Assembly (NCBI RefSeq): GCF_006742205.1
Contig: NZ_AP019721.1
Span: 62,001-126,000, forward strand
DNA: 64,000 bases
Direction: 5' to 3'
Source: Staphylococcus epidermidis
GTDB lineage: Bacteria > Bacillota > Bacilli > Staphylococcales > Staphylococcaceae
Position numbers and translations under genes: made by a program. The notes beneath the pieces were generated by a model. The model was given only the letters and a program-made list of their open reading frames with translations. It was not told the DNA's origin and did not search any database. Below, one piece after another: positions 8,410 through 18,452 of this stretch (positions are counted from its first letter, which is position 1; the number at the start of each line of letters is the position of its first letter).

Positions 8410-9381
8410 TGACCCCAATTAGTGGGAATTATATAAAAACATTTTCGTTGAATTCATATTAAAATGAATCATACGGAGGTGTTTTTTTCTATGAAAAGAG
8501 TTTCTTATTCAGTAGAAACAAAGTATAAAGCAGTTGAAATGAAAGCAGCAGGATTTTCAAAAAAAGAAATTATGAAAGAATTAAATATTAGAAATAGAAC
8601 ACAAGTGAAAACTTGGTGGCGATGGTATCGAAATGGGGAAAGTTATAGATTTTTACAACATGTTGGTAAACAATATACCTACGGTTATCGTAAGATTACA
8701 GCATTGATTAATCAATGTTATACATCACCAATTAATCATAAGAGAGTACAGAGAATAATGCAGAAGCATCATTTAAACTGCCGAGTTAGACCTAAAAAGA
8801 CGACAAGAATAGGTAAACCGTATTATAAAACGGACAATTTATTACAAAGACAATTTAAAGCGAGTTGTCCAATGGAAGTATTAACAACCGATATTACTTA
8901 TTTACCATTTGGTCATTCTATGTTGTATTTATCTTCGATAATGGATATTTATAACGGAGAAATTGTGGCGTATAAAATAGATGATAAACAAGACCAAAGT
9001 TTAGTTAATGATACATTAAATCAAATCGATATACCTGAGAGTTGTATATTACATAGTGATCAAGGCAGCGTTTATACATCTTATGCTTATTATCAATTGT
9101 GCGAAGAAAAAGGCATTATCAGAAGTATGTCCCGAAAGGGAACACCTGCCGATAACGCCCCGATAGAAAGTTTCCATTCCTCGCTAAAGTCTGAAACTTT
9201 TTACATCAATAATGAGCTTAATCGCTCTAATCATATTGTAATAGATATTGTCGAAAAGTACATTAAAAACTATAATAATAATCGAATTCAACAAAAACTA
9301 GGCTACTTATCCTCTGTAAAATACAGAGAATTAATAGCCTAGAACATGGTGTTTTTATTAAGTTCCCGTTTTAAGGGTTCA
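8410..9381 (+). mobile_element. IS3-family element, internally deleted copy
   Basis: The element is about 972 bp from TGACCCCAATTAGTGGGAATT to the inverted match of TGAACCCTTAAAACGGGAACT. It is near-identical to the 1260-bp copy at 59060-60319 but lacks 290 bp between two copies of TATACCTACGGT and has 2 extra bases (GT) in the leader. I found no matching target duplication. Confidence 0.9.
8491..9342 (+). CDS. In-frame OrfA-OrfB fusion transposase (deleted)
   Basis: This 283-aa frame begins at the usual OrfA start (MKRVSYSVETKYKAVEMKAAG, helix-turn-helix). It passes at KQYTYG directly into the OrfB catalytic domain (YRKITALINQCYTS). The DDE residues are present in LTTDITYLPF, ILHSDQGSVY and APIESFHSSLKSE. 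In the intact copy these parts lie in different frames joined by -1 frameshifting. Here a 290-bp deletion both removed the leucine-zipper and linker region and fused the frames. Whether it is active is unknown; it may compete with the full transposase. A longer frame from 8464 exists but lacks the conserved start context. Confidence 0.85.
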   Translation: MKRVSYSVETKYKAVEMKAAGFSKKEIMKELNIRNRTQVKTWWRWYRNGESYRFLQHVGKQYTYGYRKITALINQCYTSPINHKRVQRIMQKHHLNCRVRPKKTTRIGKPYYKTDNLLQRQFKASCPMEVLTTDITYLPFGHSMLYLSSIMDIYNGEIVAYKIDDKQDQSLVNDTLNQIDIPESCILHSDQGSVYTSYAYYQLCEEKGIIRSMSRKGTPADNAPIESFHSSLKSETFYINNELNRSNHIVIDIVEKYIKNYNNNRIQQKLGYLSSVKYRELIA

Positions 9382-9441
9382 GTGCCCTAGGATTATAGGC
9401 TCTTTTGTTTATAAAGGTAATTGAACTAAAGTATTATAATT

Positions 9442-10371
9442 TCAATTCTTAATTAATGTTCCTATTTTACCGTCTAAAGCGTCCCCTAATCCTGCTAGAG
9501 ATGTAATCAAAACACTGCCTTTAGTATTTTTTTCAAGAAATTGAAGTGCAGCTTCAACTTTTGGGAGCATACTTCCTTTAGCAAATTGACCATCAGAGAT
9601 ATGTTTTTTCATTTCATCCACAGACACTTCATCGAGACCTCTTTGGTTTTCTTTTCCATAGTTAATGTAAACATGGTCCACAGCAGTTAATATGATTAAT
9701 TGATCAGATTGTAAATGTGCTGCTAATAAAGCACTCGTTTTATCTTTATCAATAACTGCATCAACACCTGTATAAACTTCATTTTCCTTAATTACTGGAA
9801 TTCCACCACCGCCGGCAGCGATAACTAGTGTTCCATGAGTGATTAATGTTTCTATACTATCTAACTCAACTATACTTATAGGTTGTGGGGAAGGGACAAC
9901 GCGACGATAGCCGCGTCCAGAATCTTCTACAAAAGTATAACCTTTTTCTTTCGTAAATTTATCAGCCTGCTCTTTTGTATAAAATAATCCAATTGGTTTA
10001 GTAGGGTTATTGAAAGCAGAATCATCGCTTGCAACTTGAACTTGTGTTACTAGCGTAACAACTTCTTTATCTATGCCCATTGAATGAAGTTCGTTTTGTA
10101 AACTTTCTTGCATCTGATAGCCAATATAAGCTTGACTCATAGCACCACATTCAGGGAAAGGAAAAGGAGGACCTTGTTTGTGTTCCGCCGCATAATTTAA
10201 ACCTAAGTTAATACTTCCAACTTGTGGACCATTACCATGACTAATTACAATTTCGTATCCTTTATCGATTAAACTTACTAGAGATTTAGATGTACTTTTT
10301 AATAAATCTAATTGTTCTTTAGGCGATTGTCCTAAAGCGTTACCACCCAAAGCTACGACGATTTTAGACAT
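9442..10371 (-). CDS. arcC: Carbamate kinase ArcC
   Basis: This 309-aa cytosolic enzyme makes ATP from carbamoyl phosphate, the last step of the arginine deiminase pathway. Amino-acid kinase signatures are visible: [11 protein letters not shown] at the start, [32 protein letters not shown] and [12 protein letters not shown]. It is the last gene of the arc cluster, 19 bases after arcB. The deleted IS3-like element lies 60 bases beyond its stop. Confidence 0.96.
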   Translation of the reverse strand: MSKIVVALGGNALGQSPKEQLDLLKSTSKSLVSLIDKGYEIVISHGNGPQVGSINLGLNYAAEHKQGPPFPFPECGAMSQAYIGYQMQESLQNELHSMGIDKEVVTLVTQVQVASDDSAFNNPTKPIGLFYTKEQADKFTKEKGYTFVEDSGRGYRRVVPSPQPISIVELDSIETLITHGTLVIAAGGGGIPVIKENEVYTGVDAVIDKDKTSALLAAHLQSDQLIILTAVDHVYINYGKENQRGLDEVSVDEMKKHISDGQFAKGSMLPKVEAALQFLEKNTKGSVLITSLAGLGDALDGKIGTLIKN

Positions 10372-10390
10372 ATTTATATCCTCCTTTCAT

Positions 10391-11389
10391 TTACTCTCCT
10401 AATGTTGCTACCATGACTGCTTTTATTGTATGTGCTCTATTTTCTGCTTCTTGGAAAACAACTGATTGTTCACTTTCAAATACTTCATTTGTTACTTCCA
10501 TTTCAGTTAGACCATATTTTTCTTGAATTTGTTTACCGATTATTGTTTCAGTATCATGGAATGATGGTAAGCAATGTTCAAAAATTGTATGTGGATTACC
10601 TGTTTTTTTCATTAATTCTTTAGTTACACGGTATGGTTCTAATAATTTGATACGTTTTTCCCAAACTTCATCAGGTTCACCCATAGATACCCAAACATCT
10701 GTGTAAATTACATCAGATCCTTTGACACCTTCATCAATATCGTCAGTTATAAGGATTTCACCACCGTTTTTGTCAGCTATATCATTACAACGATTTAATA
10801 ATTCATCAGTTGGATTTAGTTCTTTAGGACATACAAGATGGAAAGTCATGCCCATGATTGCTGCTCCTTGCATTAAGGCATTTGCAACGTTATTACGTCC
10901 ATCTCCAACATATGTGAAGTTAATTTCATTATATGGTTTTTTCAATACTTCTTTAGCTGTTAAAAAATCAGCAAGTACTTGTGTAGGATGATCTTCATCT
11001 GTTAAACCATTCCATACGGGAACGCCAGAATATTTTGCCAAATCCTCAACTACTCTTTGTGAGAATCCACGATATTCTATGCCATCATACATTCCACCTA
11101 AAACACGAGCAGTATCTTTGGTAGACTCTTTTTTACCCATTTGAGAACCTGTTGGCCCAAGGTATGTTACATGTGCACCTTGATCATAAGCCGCTGTTTC
11201 AAATGCACATCGAGTGCGTGTTGAATCTTTTTCAAAAAGTAGAGCGATATTTTTACCTTTCATTTTTTGTTGTTCTATTCCTGCATATTTTGCGCGTTTA
11301 AGATCTTCAGATAAATTAAGTAAAAATTCCATTTCTTTTTGTGTGAAGTCTAACAAAGTTAAAAAGTTTCTATTTCTTAAATTTTTCAT
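10391..11389 (-). CDS. arcB: Catabolic ornithine carbamoyltransferase ArcB
   Basis: The start is placed at the ATG at 11389, which has AAGGAGAT upstream; an in-frame ATG at 11425 overlaps arcR. The 332-aa enzyme converts citrulline and phosphate to ornithine and carbamoyl phosphate. The active-site motifs are the carbamoyl-phosphate loop [23 protein letters not shown], and EHCLPSFHD near the C-terminus. It lies between arcR and arcC. The order arcA-arcD-arcR-arcB-arcC differs from the native staphylococcal arc operon and matches ACME. Confidence 0.96.
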   Translation of the reverse strand: MKNLRNRNFLTLLDFTQKEMEFLLNLSEDLKRAKYAGIEQQKMKGKNIALLFEKDSTRTRCAFETAAYDQGAHVTYLGPTGSQMGKKESTKDTARVLGGMYDGIEYRGFSQRVVEDLAKYSGVPVWNGLTDEDHPTQVLADFLTAKEVLKKPYNEINFTYVGDGRNNVANALMQGAAIMGMTFHLVCPKELNPTDELLNRCNDIADKNGGEILITDDIDEGVKGSDVIYTDVWVSMGEPDEVWEKRIKLLEPYRVTKELMKKTGNPHTIFEHCLPSFHDTETIIGKQIQEKYGLTEMEVTNEVFESEQSVVFQEAENRAHTIKAVMVATLGE

Positions 11390-11426
11390 TTTGAATATCT
11401 CCTTTTCAATTAATATTTTATTCATG

Positions 11427-12116
11427 TTATTTTTTTATAATCCAATTTCTTTTATCTTGATATATAATATTTTCTATTTTTAATTCTCTGATTATTTCAC
11501 CAGTAGTTTTTCTGTTAAGTCCAGATAAATTACTTATTAATTGAACAGTCATAATTTGTTTTAATTCATAGAATTCTCCATTATCATCCCCAATTGAAAG
11601 GCATAAAATTTGTAGTATTCTTTCAATTCTTTCTTTAGCTGAATTAGCTCTTAACGCCATAATATATTCTACTTGAAATTGAATAGTCTCATTAAGTTTC
11701 TTGAAGAGACTTTCAAATATTTCATTATGCTTTCTACATAAATACTCAAGTAAATCTTTCGGTAAAGTTAATATTTTACAATCTGTCAAAGCTGTACATA
11801 TTTCATATGGTGCAGGGGTTTCATTAAATATGAAGTTCATTGGAAATATATTTTCGTCTTTACTTAATCTTAAATAATTGTCACCAGTAATATTAGAAGA
11901 TTCATGTAAAATACAACCATTTACTAAAAAGTATACAAATTTTATTTGATCAGTTGAATGATATATGACTTGTCCTTTTTTATATTGATAAAGTGTTAAA
12001 TCCTCTTTATAAGGTCTAACAATACTAACAGGAATATTTAAGTATGATGCTAATTGTTTAAGATTATTATCAAATTCATATTCTGAATTTTTAATATAAA
12101 TATTTTCTTCATACAT
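11427..12116 (-). CDS. arcR: Crp/Fnr-family regulator of the arc cluster, ArcR
   Basis: This 229-aa protein has a cyclic-nucleotide-binding-like beta barrel (residues about 30-140: [23 protein letters not shown]) and a C-terminal winged helix. The recognition helix is near [20 protein letters not shown]. No four-cysteine Fe-S cluster is visible. ArcR of staphylococci activates arc anaerobically through a TGTGA-N6-TCACA site, and exactly such a site precedes arcA (14960-14975). Being inside the operon, it should be autoregulated. Confidence 0.92.
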   Translation of the reverse strand: MYEENIYIKNSEYEFDNNLKQLASYLNIPVSIVRPYKEDLTLYQYKKGQVIYHSTDQIKFVYFLVNGCILHESSNITGDNYLRLSKDENIFPMNFIFNETPAPYEICTALTDCKILTLPKDLLEYLCRKHNEIFESLFKKLNETIQFQVEYIMALRANSAKERIERILQILCLSIGDDNGEFYELKQIMTVQLISNLSGLNRKTTGEIIRELKIENIIYQDKRNWIIKK

Positions 12117-12157
12117 AACTATAAACCCCTTAAAAATTACTTAGTTTAAATCATAAC

Positions 12158-13579
12158 TTAAAATACAGAAATATTACCTGTAATCAAACGAACTATTCCT
12201 ATTATTGCAAGTACAATGATGAATATGAATAACGTATAATCCAATTTTGTCAAATGTTTGTTATTATCCCTTTGTACGTAGCTGTATACGAGTAATCCAG
12301 GTATATATAACAACATCGTTAATAGTAAATAATCTAATCCAGCTGCATAAACCAACCAAATTGTGTAAATAGATGCAATAATTCCTATTATCCATTGTTT
12401 TAAATTAGCTTTAGATTTATTTTGAATAGTATATTTAACCTGGTAAAAAGCACTGAGTGTATATGGAATTAAGATTGCACTTGATGCAAGTGAAAACGCA
12501 AACTGATAGGCACTATCTGTAAACAACATACTAATTAAAAATAACTGAACTAATATATTAGTAATAATTAAAGCGTTGACCGGAGCTTTATTCTTATTTT
12601 CTTTAGCAAACCATTTCGGGAAAAGTCCATCTTTAGCTACAATGAATGGTAATTCACCAGCTAGTAATGTCCATCCTAACCAAGCTCCTAAAACAGAGAT
12701 AATTAAGCCTATATTAACTAACACTGAACCCCAATGACCTACAATATGTTCTAATACTTGTGCCATTGATGGATTAGCAAGTTTTGAAATTTGGTTCTGC
12801 TGAATGACACCTTGGGCTAGTACAGTCATTAAGAAATAAATGACTAGCACAGAAATCAAACCAATAACGGTAGCAGTTCCTACATCTTTTTTAGACTTTG
12901 CACGTCCAGAAAAGACAACGGCTCCTTCAATCCCTGTGAATACCCATACAGTTACTAACATAGTACTTTTTACTTGTGCCATTGTATCTCCCCAACTAAA
13001 AACGCCAACACTTCCACTAGTCATACCATAAAAACCGGATTTAAAAGTACTGAAGTTGAATACAACTATCATGCATATAATAACTAGAAATATAGGTATT
13101 AATTTAGCTACTGTAACAATACTATTTATAAACGCTGCAGTTTCTACACCTCTAAGTATTAAAAAATGTACACCCCATAATAAAATTGATGCTATGATAA
13201 TACTTGGAAGTGTGTTACCTCCTTTAAATATAGGGAAAAAGTTACCCACAGCTGACATTAATAGGGTTGCATAAGCCACATTACCTAGAAATGCTGCAAA
13301 CCAATATCCCCAAGCACTTGAAAAACCAATAAAATCTCCAAACCCTGTTTGAGCATAACTATAAATTCCTCCATCAAGATCTGGTCGCTCATTTGTTAAA
13401 TTTTGAAATACGAAAGCAAGAGAAATCATACCAATAGCAGTTATTATCCAACCGATAATTATTGCAAGTCCACCAGCTTGGCCACCCATATCTGAGATGA
13501 TATTGAATGCACCACCGCCTATCATAGAGCCTATGACTAAACCAATTAAGGAAGTTTTACCTAATTTATTTTCATCCAT
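12158..13579 (-). CDS. arcD: Arginine/ornithine antiporter ArcD
   Basis: This 473-aa APC-superfamily carrier has about 12-13 membrane segments. It begins MDENKLGKTSLIGLVIGSMIGGGAFN, the conserved first helix with the GSMIGGG substrate loop. It exchanges external arginine for internal ornithine and so drives the deiminase pathway without energy cost. It follows arcA after 85 bases that contain a 13-bp-arm hairpin. A CTCCCC (GGGGAG) Shine-Dalgarno is upstream. Confidence 0.95.
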   Translation of the reverse strand: MDENKLGKTSLIGLVIGSMIGGGAFNIISDMGGQAGGLAIIIGWIITAIGMISLAFVFQNLTNERPDLDGGIYSYAQTGFGDFIGFSSAWGYWFAAFLGNVAYATLLMSAVGNFFPIFKGGNTLPSIIIASILLWGVHFLILRGVETAAFINSIVTVAKLIPIFLVIICMIVVFNFSTFKSGFYGMTSGSVGVFSWGDTMAQVKSTMLVTVWVFTGIEGAVVFSGRAKSKKDVGTATVIGLISVLVIYFLMTVLAQGVIQQNQISKLANPSMAQVLEHIVGHWGSVLVNIGLIISVLGAWLGWTLLAGELPFIVAKDGLFPKWFAKENKNKAPVNALIITNILVQLFLISMLFTDSAYQFAFSLASSAILIPYTLSAFYQVKYTIQNKSKANLKQWIIGIIASIYTIWLVYAAGLDYLLLTMLLYIPGLLVYSYVQRDNNKHLTKLDYTLFIFIIVLAIIGIVRLITGNISVF

Positions 13580-13595
13580 ATTAATCTCCCCTAAT

Positions 13596-13659
13596 AAAGG
13601 TGGTAAAAATCTTGTTATTTGATTTAATGAATGAATTACTTGTGACTTTTACCACCTTT
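13596..13659 (-). other. Intercistronic hairpin between arcA and arcD
   Basis: Perfect 13-bp arms AAAGGTGGTAAAA and TTTTACCACCTTT enclose about 38 bases. It lacks a proper terminal T-run on the minus strand. It may therefore be a partial terminator or an RNA-stabilising structure that lets arcA be made in excess of arcD. Confidence 0.6.
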
Positions 13660-13664
13660 CAAAT

Positions 13665-14900
13665 TTAAATATCTTCTCTAAATAACGGCTGACTCATACA
13701 TCTTGGGCCTCCGCGTCCACGTACAAGTTCACTACCAGTAATTTCAATCACTTTAATTCCTTTGTCGCGTAAAAGTTGGTTTGATACATAGTTGCGATCG
13801 TATGTCACCACAACCCCTGGTCGAATACATAATGTGTTTGAGCCATCATTCCATTGTTCACGTGCACCATCAATAACGTCGCCATTACCTGTTGGAATAA
13901 AGTCCACTTTTTCTACTTCTAAAACTTCAGCAAGTGTTTCACGTAACTTGCTAGAACGAGTAATTTTTATATCGTCCTTACCATCATTTTGTTCTATGGT
14001 AAATATATTCATATTATTTTCTTCTTTAAATATTGCTGCATGTACTGTAAACTTATCGTAGTCAATCATAGTTAGTACTGTATCTAGGTGCATAAATGTA
14101 CGTGTATTAGGTATTTCAATAGCTACGATTTTTTTAAAACTTGTGTTTGCATCTTTGAAAATATTACGTGCTAACTTTTCTATTGCTTGAGCTGATGTAC
14201 GTTCTGATATACCAATAGCTAAAACATCTTTCGATAATACTAATTCATCTCCACCTTCAATATTAAATGGTGAGTTACGATCTAACCATACTGGTACATC
14301 TTTATCTTTAAATCTTGGATGATGTTTCAGTATATATGTCATAAAAATAGATTCTCTACGTCGTGCTCTCCAATACATTCTGTTAATTGTCATTCCTCTA
14401 CCAATTGAAGCTTGGGGATCTCTTGTAAAATAAAGGTTGGGCATTGGATCTAAGTAAAATGGATATCTATCATCCATATATTCTACTAAATGAGTTGTTT
14501 CAAGTTGAATTTCTTCTTTACGTACGCCAGCCATGATTTTATTTACAAGTTCTTGGTCAGATAACTTTGAAAAGAATTCTTTAATTTCAGTTTCATGACC
14601 TAATATTGTCTTTTTAGATTCTGTTAATATATCGTTTATGAAGTTCTCGCGTACTTCTGGCTCAGTAATAGATTCTGCTGCAAGTTTTTCTAAATAAACT
14701 ACTTCGATTCCTTCATCTCTCAAAGTTTGAGCAAATTTGTCATGCTCTTCTTGTGCAACTTTTAAGTAGGGAATATCATCGAATAATAAACCACTTAAAT
14801 GATCAGGTACTAAATTTTCTAATTCTTTTCCTGGTCTTTTTAACAACACAGTTTTCAATTTGCCTATTTCACTATTTACTTGAATGGGTCCTTGTACCAT
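13665..14900 (-). CDS. arcA: Arginine deiminase ArcA
   Basis: This 411-aa enzyme hydrolyses arginine to citrulline and ammonia, raising pH and feeding ArcB/ArcC. Guanidino-group-modifying motifs are visible: [39 protein letters not shown] (His) and the catalytic cysteine at the end in [12 protein letters not shown]. It is the first gene of the arc cluster, preceded by AGGAGG and a promoter with a Crp/Fnr-type site. The length is normal. Confidence 0.97.
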   Translation of the reverse strand: MVQGPIQVNSEIGKLKTVLLKRPGKELENLVPDHLSGLLFDDIPYLKVAQEEHDKFAQTLRDEGIEVVYLEKLAAESITEPEVRENFINDILTESKKTILGHETEIKEFFSKLSDQELVNKIMAGVRKEEIQLETTHLVEYMDDRYPFYLDPMPNLYFTRDPQASIGRGMTINRMYWRARRRESIFMTYILKHHPRFKDKDVPVWLDRNSPFNIEGGDELVLSKDVLAIGISERTSAQAIEKLARNIFKDANTSFKKIVAIEIPNTRTFMHLDTVLTMIDYDKFTVHAAIFKEENNMNIFTIEQNDGKDDIKITRSSKLRETLAEVLEVEKVDFIPTGNGDVIDGAREQWNDGSNTLCIRPGVVVTYDRNYVSNQLLRDKGIKVIEITGSELVRGRGGPRCMSQPLFREDI

Positions 14901-14932
14901 TTCAAATTCCTCCTTTGCTTTATTACATTCAC

Positions 14933-14975
14933 ATTATAAAACGCTTTCAAAAAACATCGTGTGATTTAATTCACA
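14933..14975 (-). promoter_or_regulatory. arcA promoter with Crp/Fnr-type (ArcR) site
   Basis: On the minus strand a -10 TATAAT (14938-14933) is preceded by TGTGAATTAAATCACA (14975-14960). The predicted +1 near 14926 puts the dyad centre at about -41.5, the classic class II activator position overlapping -35. No good -35 hexamer is present, which fits activator dependence. The sequence TTTTGAAAGCGTTTTA between them is a weak cre-like match. Confidence 0.8.
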
Positions 14976-15168
14976 ATTGTTTAGGGAGGGTTTTCACATA
15001 TATAGATTTATTCAATGCAAAATTTTGTATGAATATGTATTTTGTACTATATAATAGTGAATAATTTGAAAAATCTCATTGTTAAAACCTTATCTTATTC
15101 AAACAAAAAGATTTTTTACTCATTTTTTTGTATTAGTAATCATTCCTATTAATATAATCATTTAATTT

Positions 15169-15615
15169 TTAAGGGAATAATTGATAACAAACAAATTCTG
15201 CTATTTCATTTGAAGAAGTCAAAATCATCAAAGTATCGTTACCTCCAATAGTTCCTAATATTTCTTTCATTTGTAATTGATCTATGTAATAACTTATACT
15301 TTGAGCAAAGCCAGGAGATGTTTTTATTAAGACATAGTTATTTAGCGTTATAAATTCAATAATCTCATCACTAAATATTTCTAATTGTTTTTTTGCACTT
15401 AATTGATTTGTTTGATTTATTTTCTTGTAAATATACTTTTTATTTTCAACAGGGATTTTGTAAATTTCTAATTCTTGTAAGTCACGAGAAATAGTTGTCA
15501 AGCTATAGTAAACTCCAAAATGTCTTGCCATGTAATCCACTATTTGTTGTTTTTTATTAAACTGATTCTGTTGTATAACAGTTAAGATAAGATTTAAACG
15601 TTTTTCTTTTTTCAT
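15169..15615 (-). CDS. argR: ArgR/AhrC-family arginine regulator
   Basis: This 148-aa protein has an N-terminal winged helix (KKQQIVDYMARHFGVYYSLTTISRDLQEL, shown here as separate motifs QQIVDYM and TTISRDLQEL). The C-terminal arginine-binding and hexamerisation domain contains ILGTIGGNDTLMIL. It lies upstream of arcA in the same direction, with about 270 bases between. It is the arc-linked ArgR seen in ACME clusters and probably tunes arc by arginine level. The 268-base gap to arcA otherwise holds only the arcA promoter. Confidence 0.92.
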   Translation of the reverse strand: MKKEKRLNLILTVIQQNQFNKKQQIVDYMARHFGVYYSLTTISRDLQELEIYKIPVENKKYIYKKINQTNQLSAKKQLEIFSDEIIEFITLNNYVLIKTSPGFAQSISYYIDQLQMKEILGTIGGNDTLMILTSSNEIAEFVCYQLFP

Positions 15616-16267
15616 TTTTATTAACCCCTTTATTATTTTTGATTATGAAATAGATTTTAAATAACTGTATAAAAATCACTTATAAATATCAATTTACAAA
15701 TAATTTTGAAATAGTGGATGCTTTAATTATAAGTAGATTATTTTACGCTTAAAAGGAGAGATTAATTAGAATAGATTATAGTTATCATAATTATAAAATC
15801 AAAATTTTAAGTAACATTAATGAAATATAATAAAAATAATTTGCGTAATAATAGCGAAATGTGTAAATTGTAAATGTCAGGTAATAACAAAACATGTTAG
15901 GTGAGAATGTCTTACAGTTACATTTACTATGTATAAATAAAATAATAACATTAATAGTGAGAGTTAGGTAATAACCACAATATCTCATAAAAGAAGTTTG
16001 GAAAAAGGCATTGAAATAAAAAGTAGTTTATAAGTTGAAGATATTTAGGTATGTATTAGAGCGCTTTATAAATAAATAGGTTTATACATAGAATTACAAA
16101 AATAATATAAAAATAGAATCTAATACATGATAAAGAAAGGGTTAAAATAATCTAGTTCAACTTTTGGATTAGTGGTTGTATTTTAACTTGATACAGACTA
16201 TTCTATTTTTTTTCTAAATAATGTGATTCAAGATATGCTATATCATCTTGATTAATCTAAATTTAAT
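15616..16267. other. Intergenic stretch between argR and the hsdR remnant
   Basis: This is very AT-rich. I see the argR upstream region and no convincing coding frame; a 65-codon minus-strand frame at 15791-15988 lacks a Shine-Dalgarno and is rich in Tyr and Ile as random AT-rich frames are. Upstream bits of the decayed hsdR may begin around 16240. Confidence 0.4.
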
Positions 16268-16869
16268 TCAGAGAAAAAGTCTGAACGTTATTATAATTAT
16301 ACGATTTCAAATACGATGGATTATGTGATTAGTTTAGGTGAAGATGAACGTCAACGTTTTATTAAAACGGTCACAGAATGAGGAAAAGCCTTTGCGCTTT
16401 GTGATACAGAACCGAAAGCGCAAAAGCTCAATGATGAAATTGTCTTCTTTAAAGCCGTTAAAGCAGGACTTGTTAAATTGTTACAACCATCAAAAGAAGG
16501 AAAAATATATAAGACACTTGCTAAAGTTGAAGCAGAGATTAATCATCTTGTGTCACAATCTGTGGTTACGGAAGAGGTAAAGAATTAGGGTTAAATTCTG
16601 ACAAAATTGATTTTTACGATACTTTAATCTCACATGAAACAGAAAAAGAAGTTATAGGTGATAAAAATCTTAGAGCAATTGCCCATGAATTAACAAAAAT
16701 TGTGAAAGAAAATATGACTGTAGATTGTGATAAGAAATCAAGTAGTAGAGTTAATAAGAGGAGATCAGTAAAAAGATTATTGAAGAAATACGGATATCCA
16801 TCTGACTTAGAAACAATAGCAATCAATCAAGTGGTTGAACAAGCAGAGATGATGGCTAGTAATCAGTAA
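16268..16869 (+). pseudogene. hsdR: C-terminal remnant of type I restriction subunit HsdR
   Basis: Translation in one frame gives SEKKSERYYNYTISNTMDYV, an in-frame TGA at 16379-16381, then GKAFALCDTEPKAQKLNDEI and VFFKAVKAGLVKLL. A frame change near 16586 then leads to SDKIDFYDTLISHETEKEV and a proper end at EMMASNQ. This matches the C-terminal helical region of HsdR (EVAFFKAV..GL.K pattern). The motor and nuclease domains are missing and no hsdS or hsdM is nearby, so it is a dead fragment of a type I restriction system, common in staphylococcal islands. Confidence 0.75.
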
Positions 16870-16880
16870 GAAAAACTAAT

Positions 16881-16953
16881 AAAACATACTAAGATTAGCT
16901 ATGAAAAAATCTATCGTCATAGATTTCTTCATAGCTAATCTTAGTATGTTTTT
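16881..16953. terminator. Very long hairpin after the hsdR remnant
   Basis: Arms of 34 bases pair with a single mismatch: AAAACATACTAAGATTAGCT through CTAT at left, the mirror at right, around a CGTC loop. It ends in TTTTT. It should terminate hsdR transcription; its length is far above a usual intrinsic terminator. Confidence 0.8.
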
Positions 16954-17061
16954 AGAAAAGAAAATTAGTGAAAAAACTTTACTTATCATTTATTAGTTCG
17001 GTGTGCTCATATCACATCATAATATAAGCTATTATGCCGAGAAAATTTTAATAAAAAAATA

Positions 17062-17110
17062 AAAAAAACCTAAATACTCTCTCGATTTGTGAGAAAGTAT
17101 TTAGGCTTTT
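17062..17110 (-). terminator. Terminator of the universal stress protein gene
   Basis: CCTAAATACTCTCTC and GAGAAAGTATTTAGG form the stem with short mismatch. T-runs on both sides make it bidirectional. Confidence 0.75.
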
Positions 17111-17139
17111 TGAATTAATAAATTTCTTACTTCTTATGT

Positions 17140-17571
17140 TTATTTAACAATTAGTACTGGGACAGAACTTCTTTTAGCAATCTTATGTGTAACATCTCCT
17201 AAAACATGTTTAATATTCAAATCGACTCTATGATTACTCATAATTACTAAATCAAATTCACCATTATTTATATCTCCAGAAGTAATTTTTTCTAAGATTG
17301 TATCTTTAATATGCCCAAAATCTACATCTATTTTATATTGAATATCTCTTTTTTCTAATTCACGTAAAAATGGAGTGAGTTTTTTTTCTTTTTCTCTAAT
17401 AATATCTTCTTTATGCTTATTATAATATTTGACACTAATTGCAAGATCATTTTCTGTTACAACGTGATAAATTACAACAACTGAATCTTCATCGATGACT
17501 TTTTCTAAATAGTCAGGGATAGCACTAAAATCATTTTCGAAATCATAGGGTAATAATATATTTTTGAACAT
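17140..17571 (-). CDS. Universal stress protein (UspA family)
   Basis: This 143-aa cytosolic protein starts MFKNILLPYDFENDFSAIPD and ends with the nucleotide-binding signature region (LVIMSNHRVDLNIKHVLGDVTHKIAKRSSVPVLIVK; key G-x2-H/T-x-K-x8-PVLIVK). The glycine-rich loop is reduced, so ATP binding is uncertain. Its position next to the arc cluster matches ACME, where a Usp gene accompanies arc. GGAGGC precedes the start. Confidence 0.88.
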   Translation of the reverse strand: MFKNILLPYDFENDFSAIPDYLEKVIDEDSVVVIYHVVTENDLAISVKYYNKHKEDIIREKEKKLTPFLRELEKRDIQYKIDVDFGHIKDTILEKITSGDINNGEFDLVIMSNHRVDLNIKHVLGDVTHKIAKRSSVPVLIVK

Positions 17572-17621
17572 CTACACCAGCCTCCTATTACTTATATACC
17601 CTGAATATATATGCTTATTCT

Positions 17622-17658
17622 GATTCTGTTGCAAAGTAAAAAATATAGCTAACCACTA
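17622..17658 (-). mobile_element. IS431/IS257 end remnant
   Basis: GATTCTGTTGCAAAGT followed by AAAAAATATAGCTAACCACT matches the tnp-distal 37 bases of the full copies with one change (GG to GA at the tip) and one fewer A. The sequence then diverges at TTTGAAATTT. It is the stub of an IS431 whose body was lost, and with copy 2 it brackets the plasmid-like segment. Confidence 0.85.
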
Positions 17659-18420
17659 TTTGAAATTTTAAGATATTTTTTTAGAGCATTTAGAGATATT
17701 TATAGAATAATAAACAGGTTAAAAAGTAATAGGATTAATAGGATTTGGATAAAAAAATCAATCCTATTTATAGGATTGACGTCGACTAAAGCCTATGAAA
17801 TCAACAAAAATAATAGTATTCAGACAATTTAAAGTGGTCTTGTAACAATTGTAAATAGTATGCAATATTAGAGGTTATAGTATCGATCAATTCTTATTTA
17901 ATATTAACTATAAGTATTGTTATATCAGCGTTTATAATAATTTTAAAAAGAGCATGTAATCAAGGCGAGCATAAGATAATCCTTCAGCTATGCTGAATAC
18001 CACTTAAGGTGGTACTGGATTTCCTTATGCTCATGCAAAATCCTATTTTGTTTGTAATATTTCAAAAAGTAAAACATACATTGTTAAAAAATAGGTTATT
18101 CTTTTCTTCACTTTTTACTTTAATTTCTTATTTTTATTTCCAAAATAGTCATTGTTAATAAAAATTATAGTACCCTTATTTGCAATTTTGAGATACTTTT
18201 TAGAGCATTTAGGGGTGTTTTATATATTATTTATTTAATGGCTCTTAAAAGACAAATATGAACTAAATTTAAAAATCAGAAAGACAAAACAAAATTTTTT
18301 GCTTAACCAGTGTCGAATTTTTTAGACACTGCCCATCTATATGCAAATTAAAAATTGGCATAAAATAGCTTAAAAATTTATCAACTTTTTAGTTCCTGCA
18401 GGGGCAATTTCTTTCAAAAA
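17659..18420. other. Plasmid-like noncoding segment between IS431 stub and IS431 copy 2
   Basis: No convincing coding frame is seen. It contains a palindrome around TCAATCCTATTTATAGGATTGA (17759-17780), the branched structure at 17967-18032 and a CAGTGTC...GACACTG hairpin at 18308-18331. Dense hairpins and the IS431 bracketing suggest an integrated small-plasmid fragment. Confidence 0.45.
17967..18032. other. Cloverleaf-like branched inverted repeat
   Basis: The outer arms GAGCATAAG and CTTATGCTC, then AATCC and GGATT, enclose two adjacent hairpins, TTCAGCTATGCTGAA and TACCACTTAAGGTGGTA. The DNA can fold as a three-way junction. Such structures occur in plasmid single-strand origins and recombination sites; the function here is not known. 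Confidence 0.6.
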
Positions 18421-18445
18421 AACGCTAGCTTTTTGCTAACGTTTA
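18421..18445. terminator. Hairpin terminator of the truncated plasmid-like gene
   Basis: AACG(C)TAGC and GCTA-ACGTT pair around TTTTT just beyond the stop of the minus-strand gene at 18453. Confidence 0.6.
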
Positions 18446-18452
18446 AGAAAAT

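Noticed and set aside
15791..15988. 65-codon minus-strand frame upstream of argR
   Set aside because: No Shine-Dalgarno, Tyr/Ile-rich random composition and no family resemblance.
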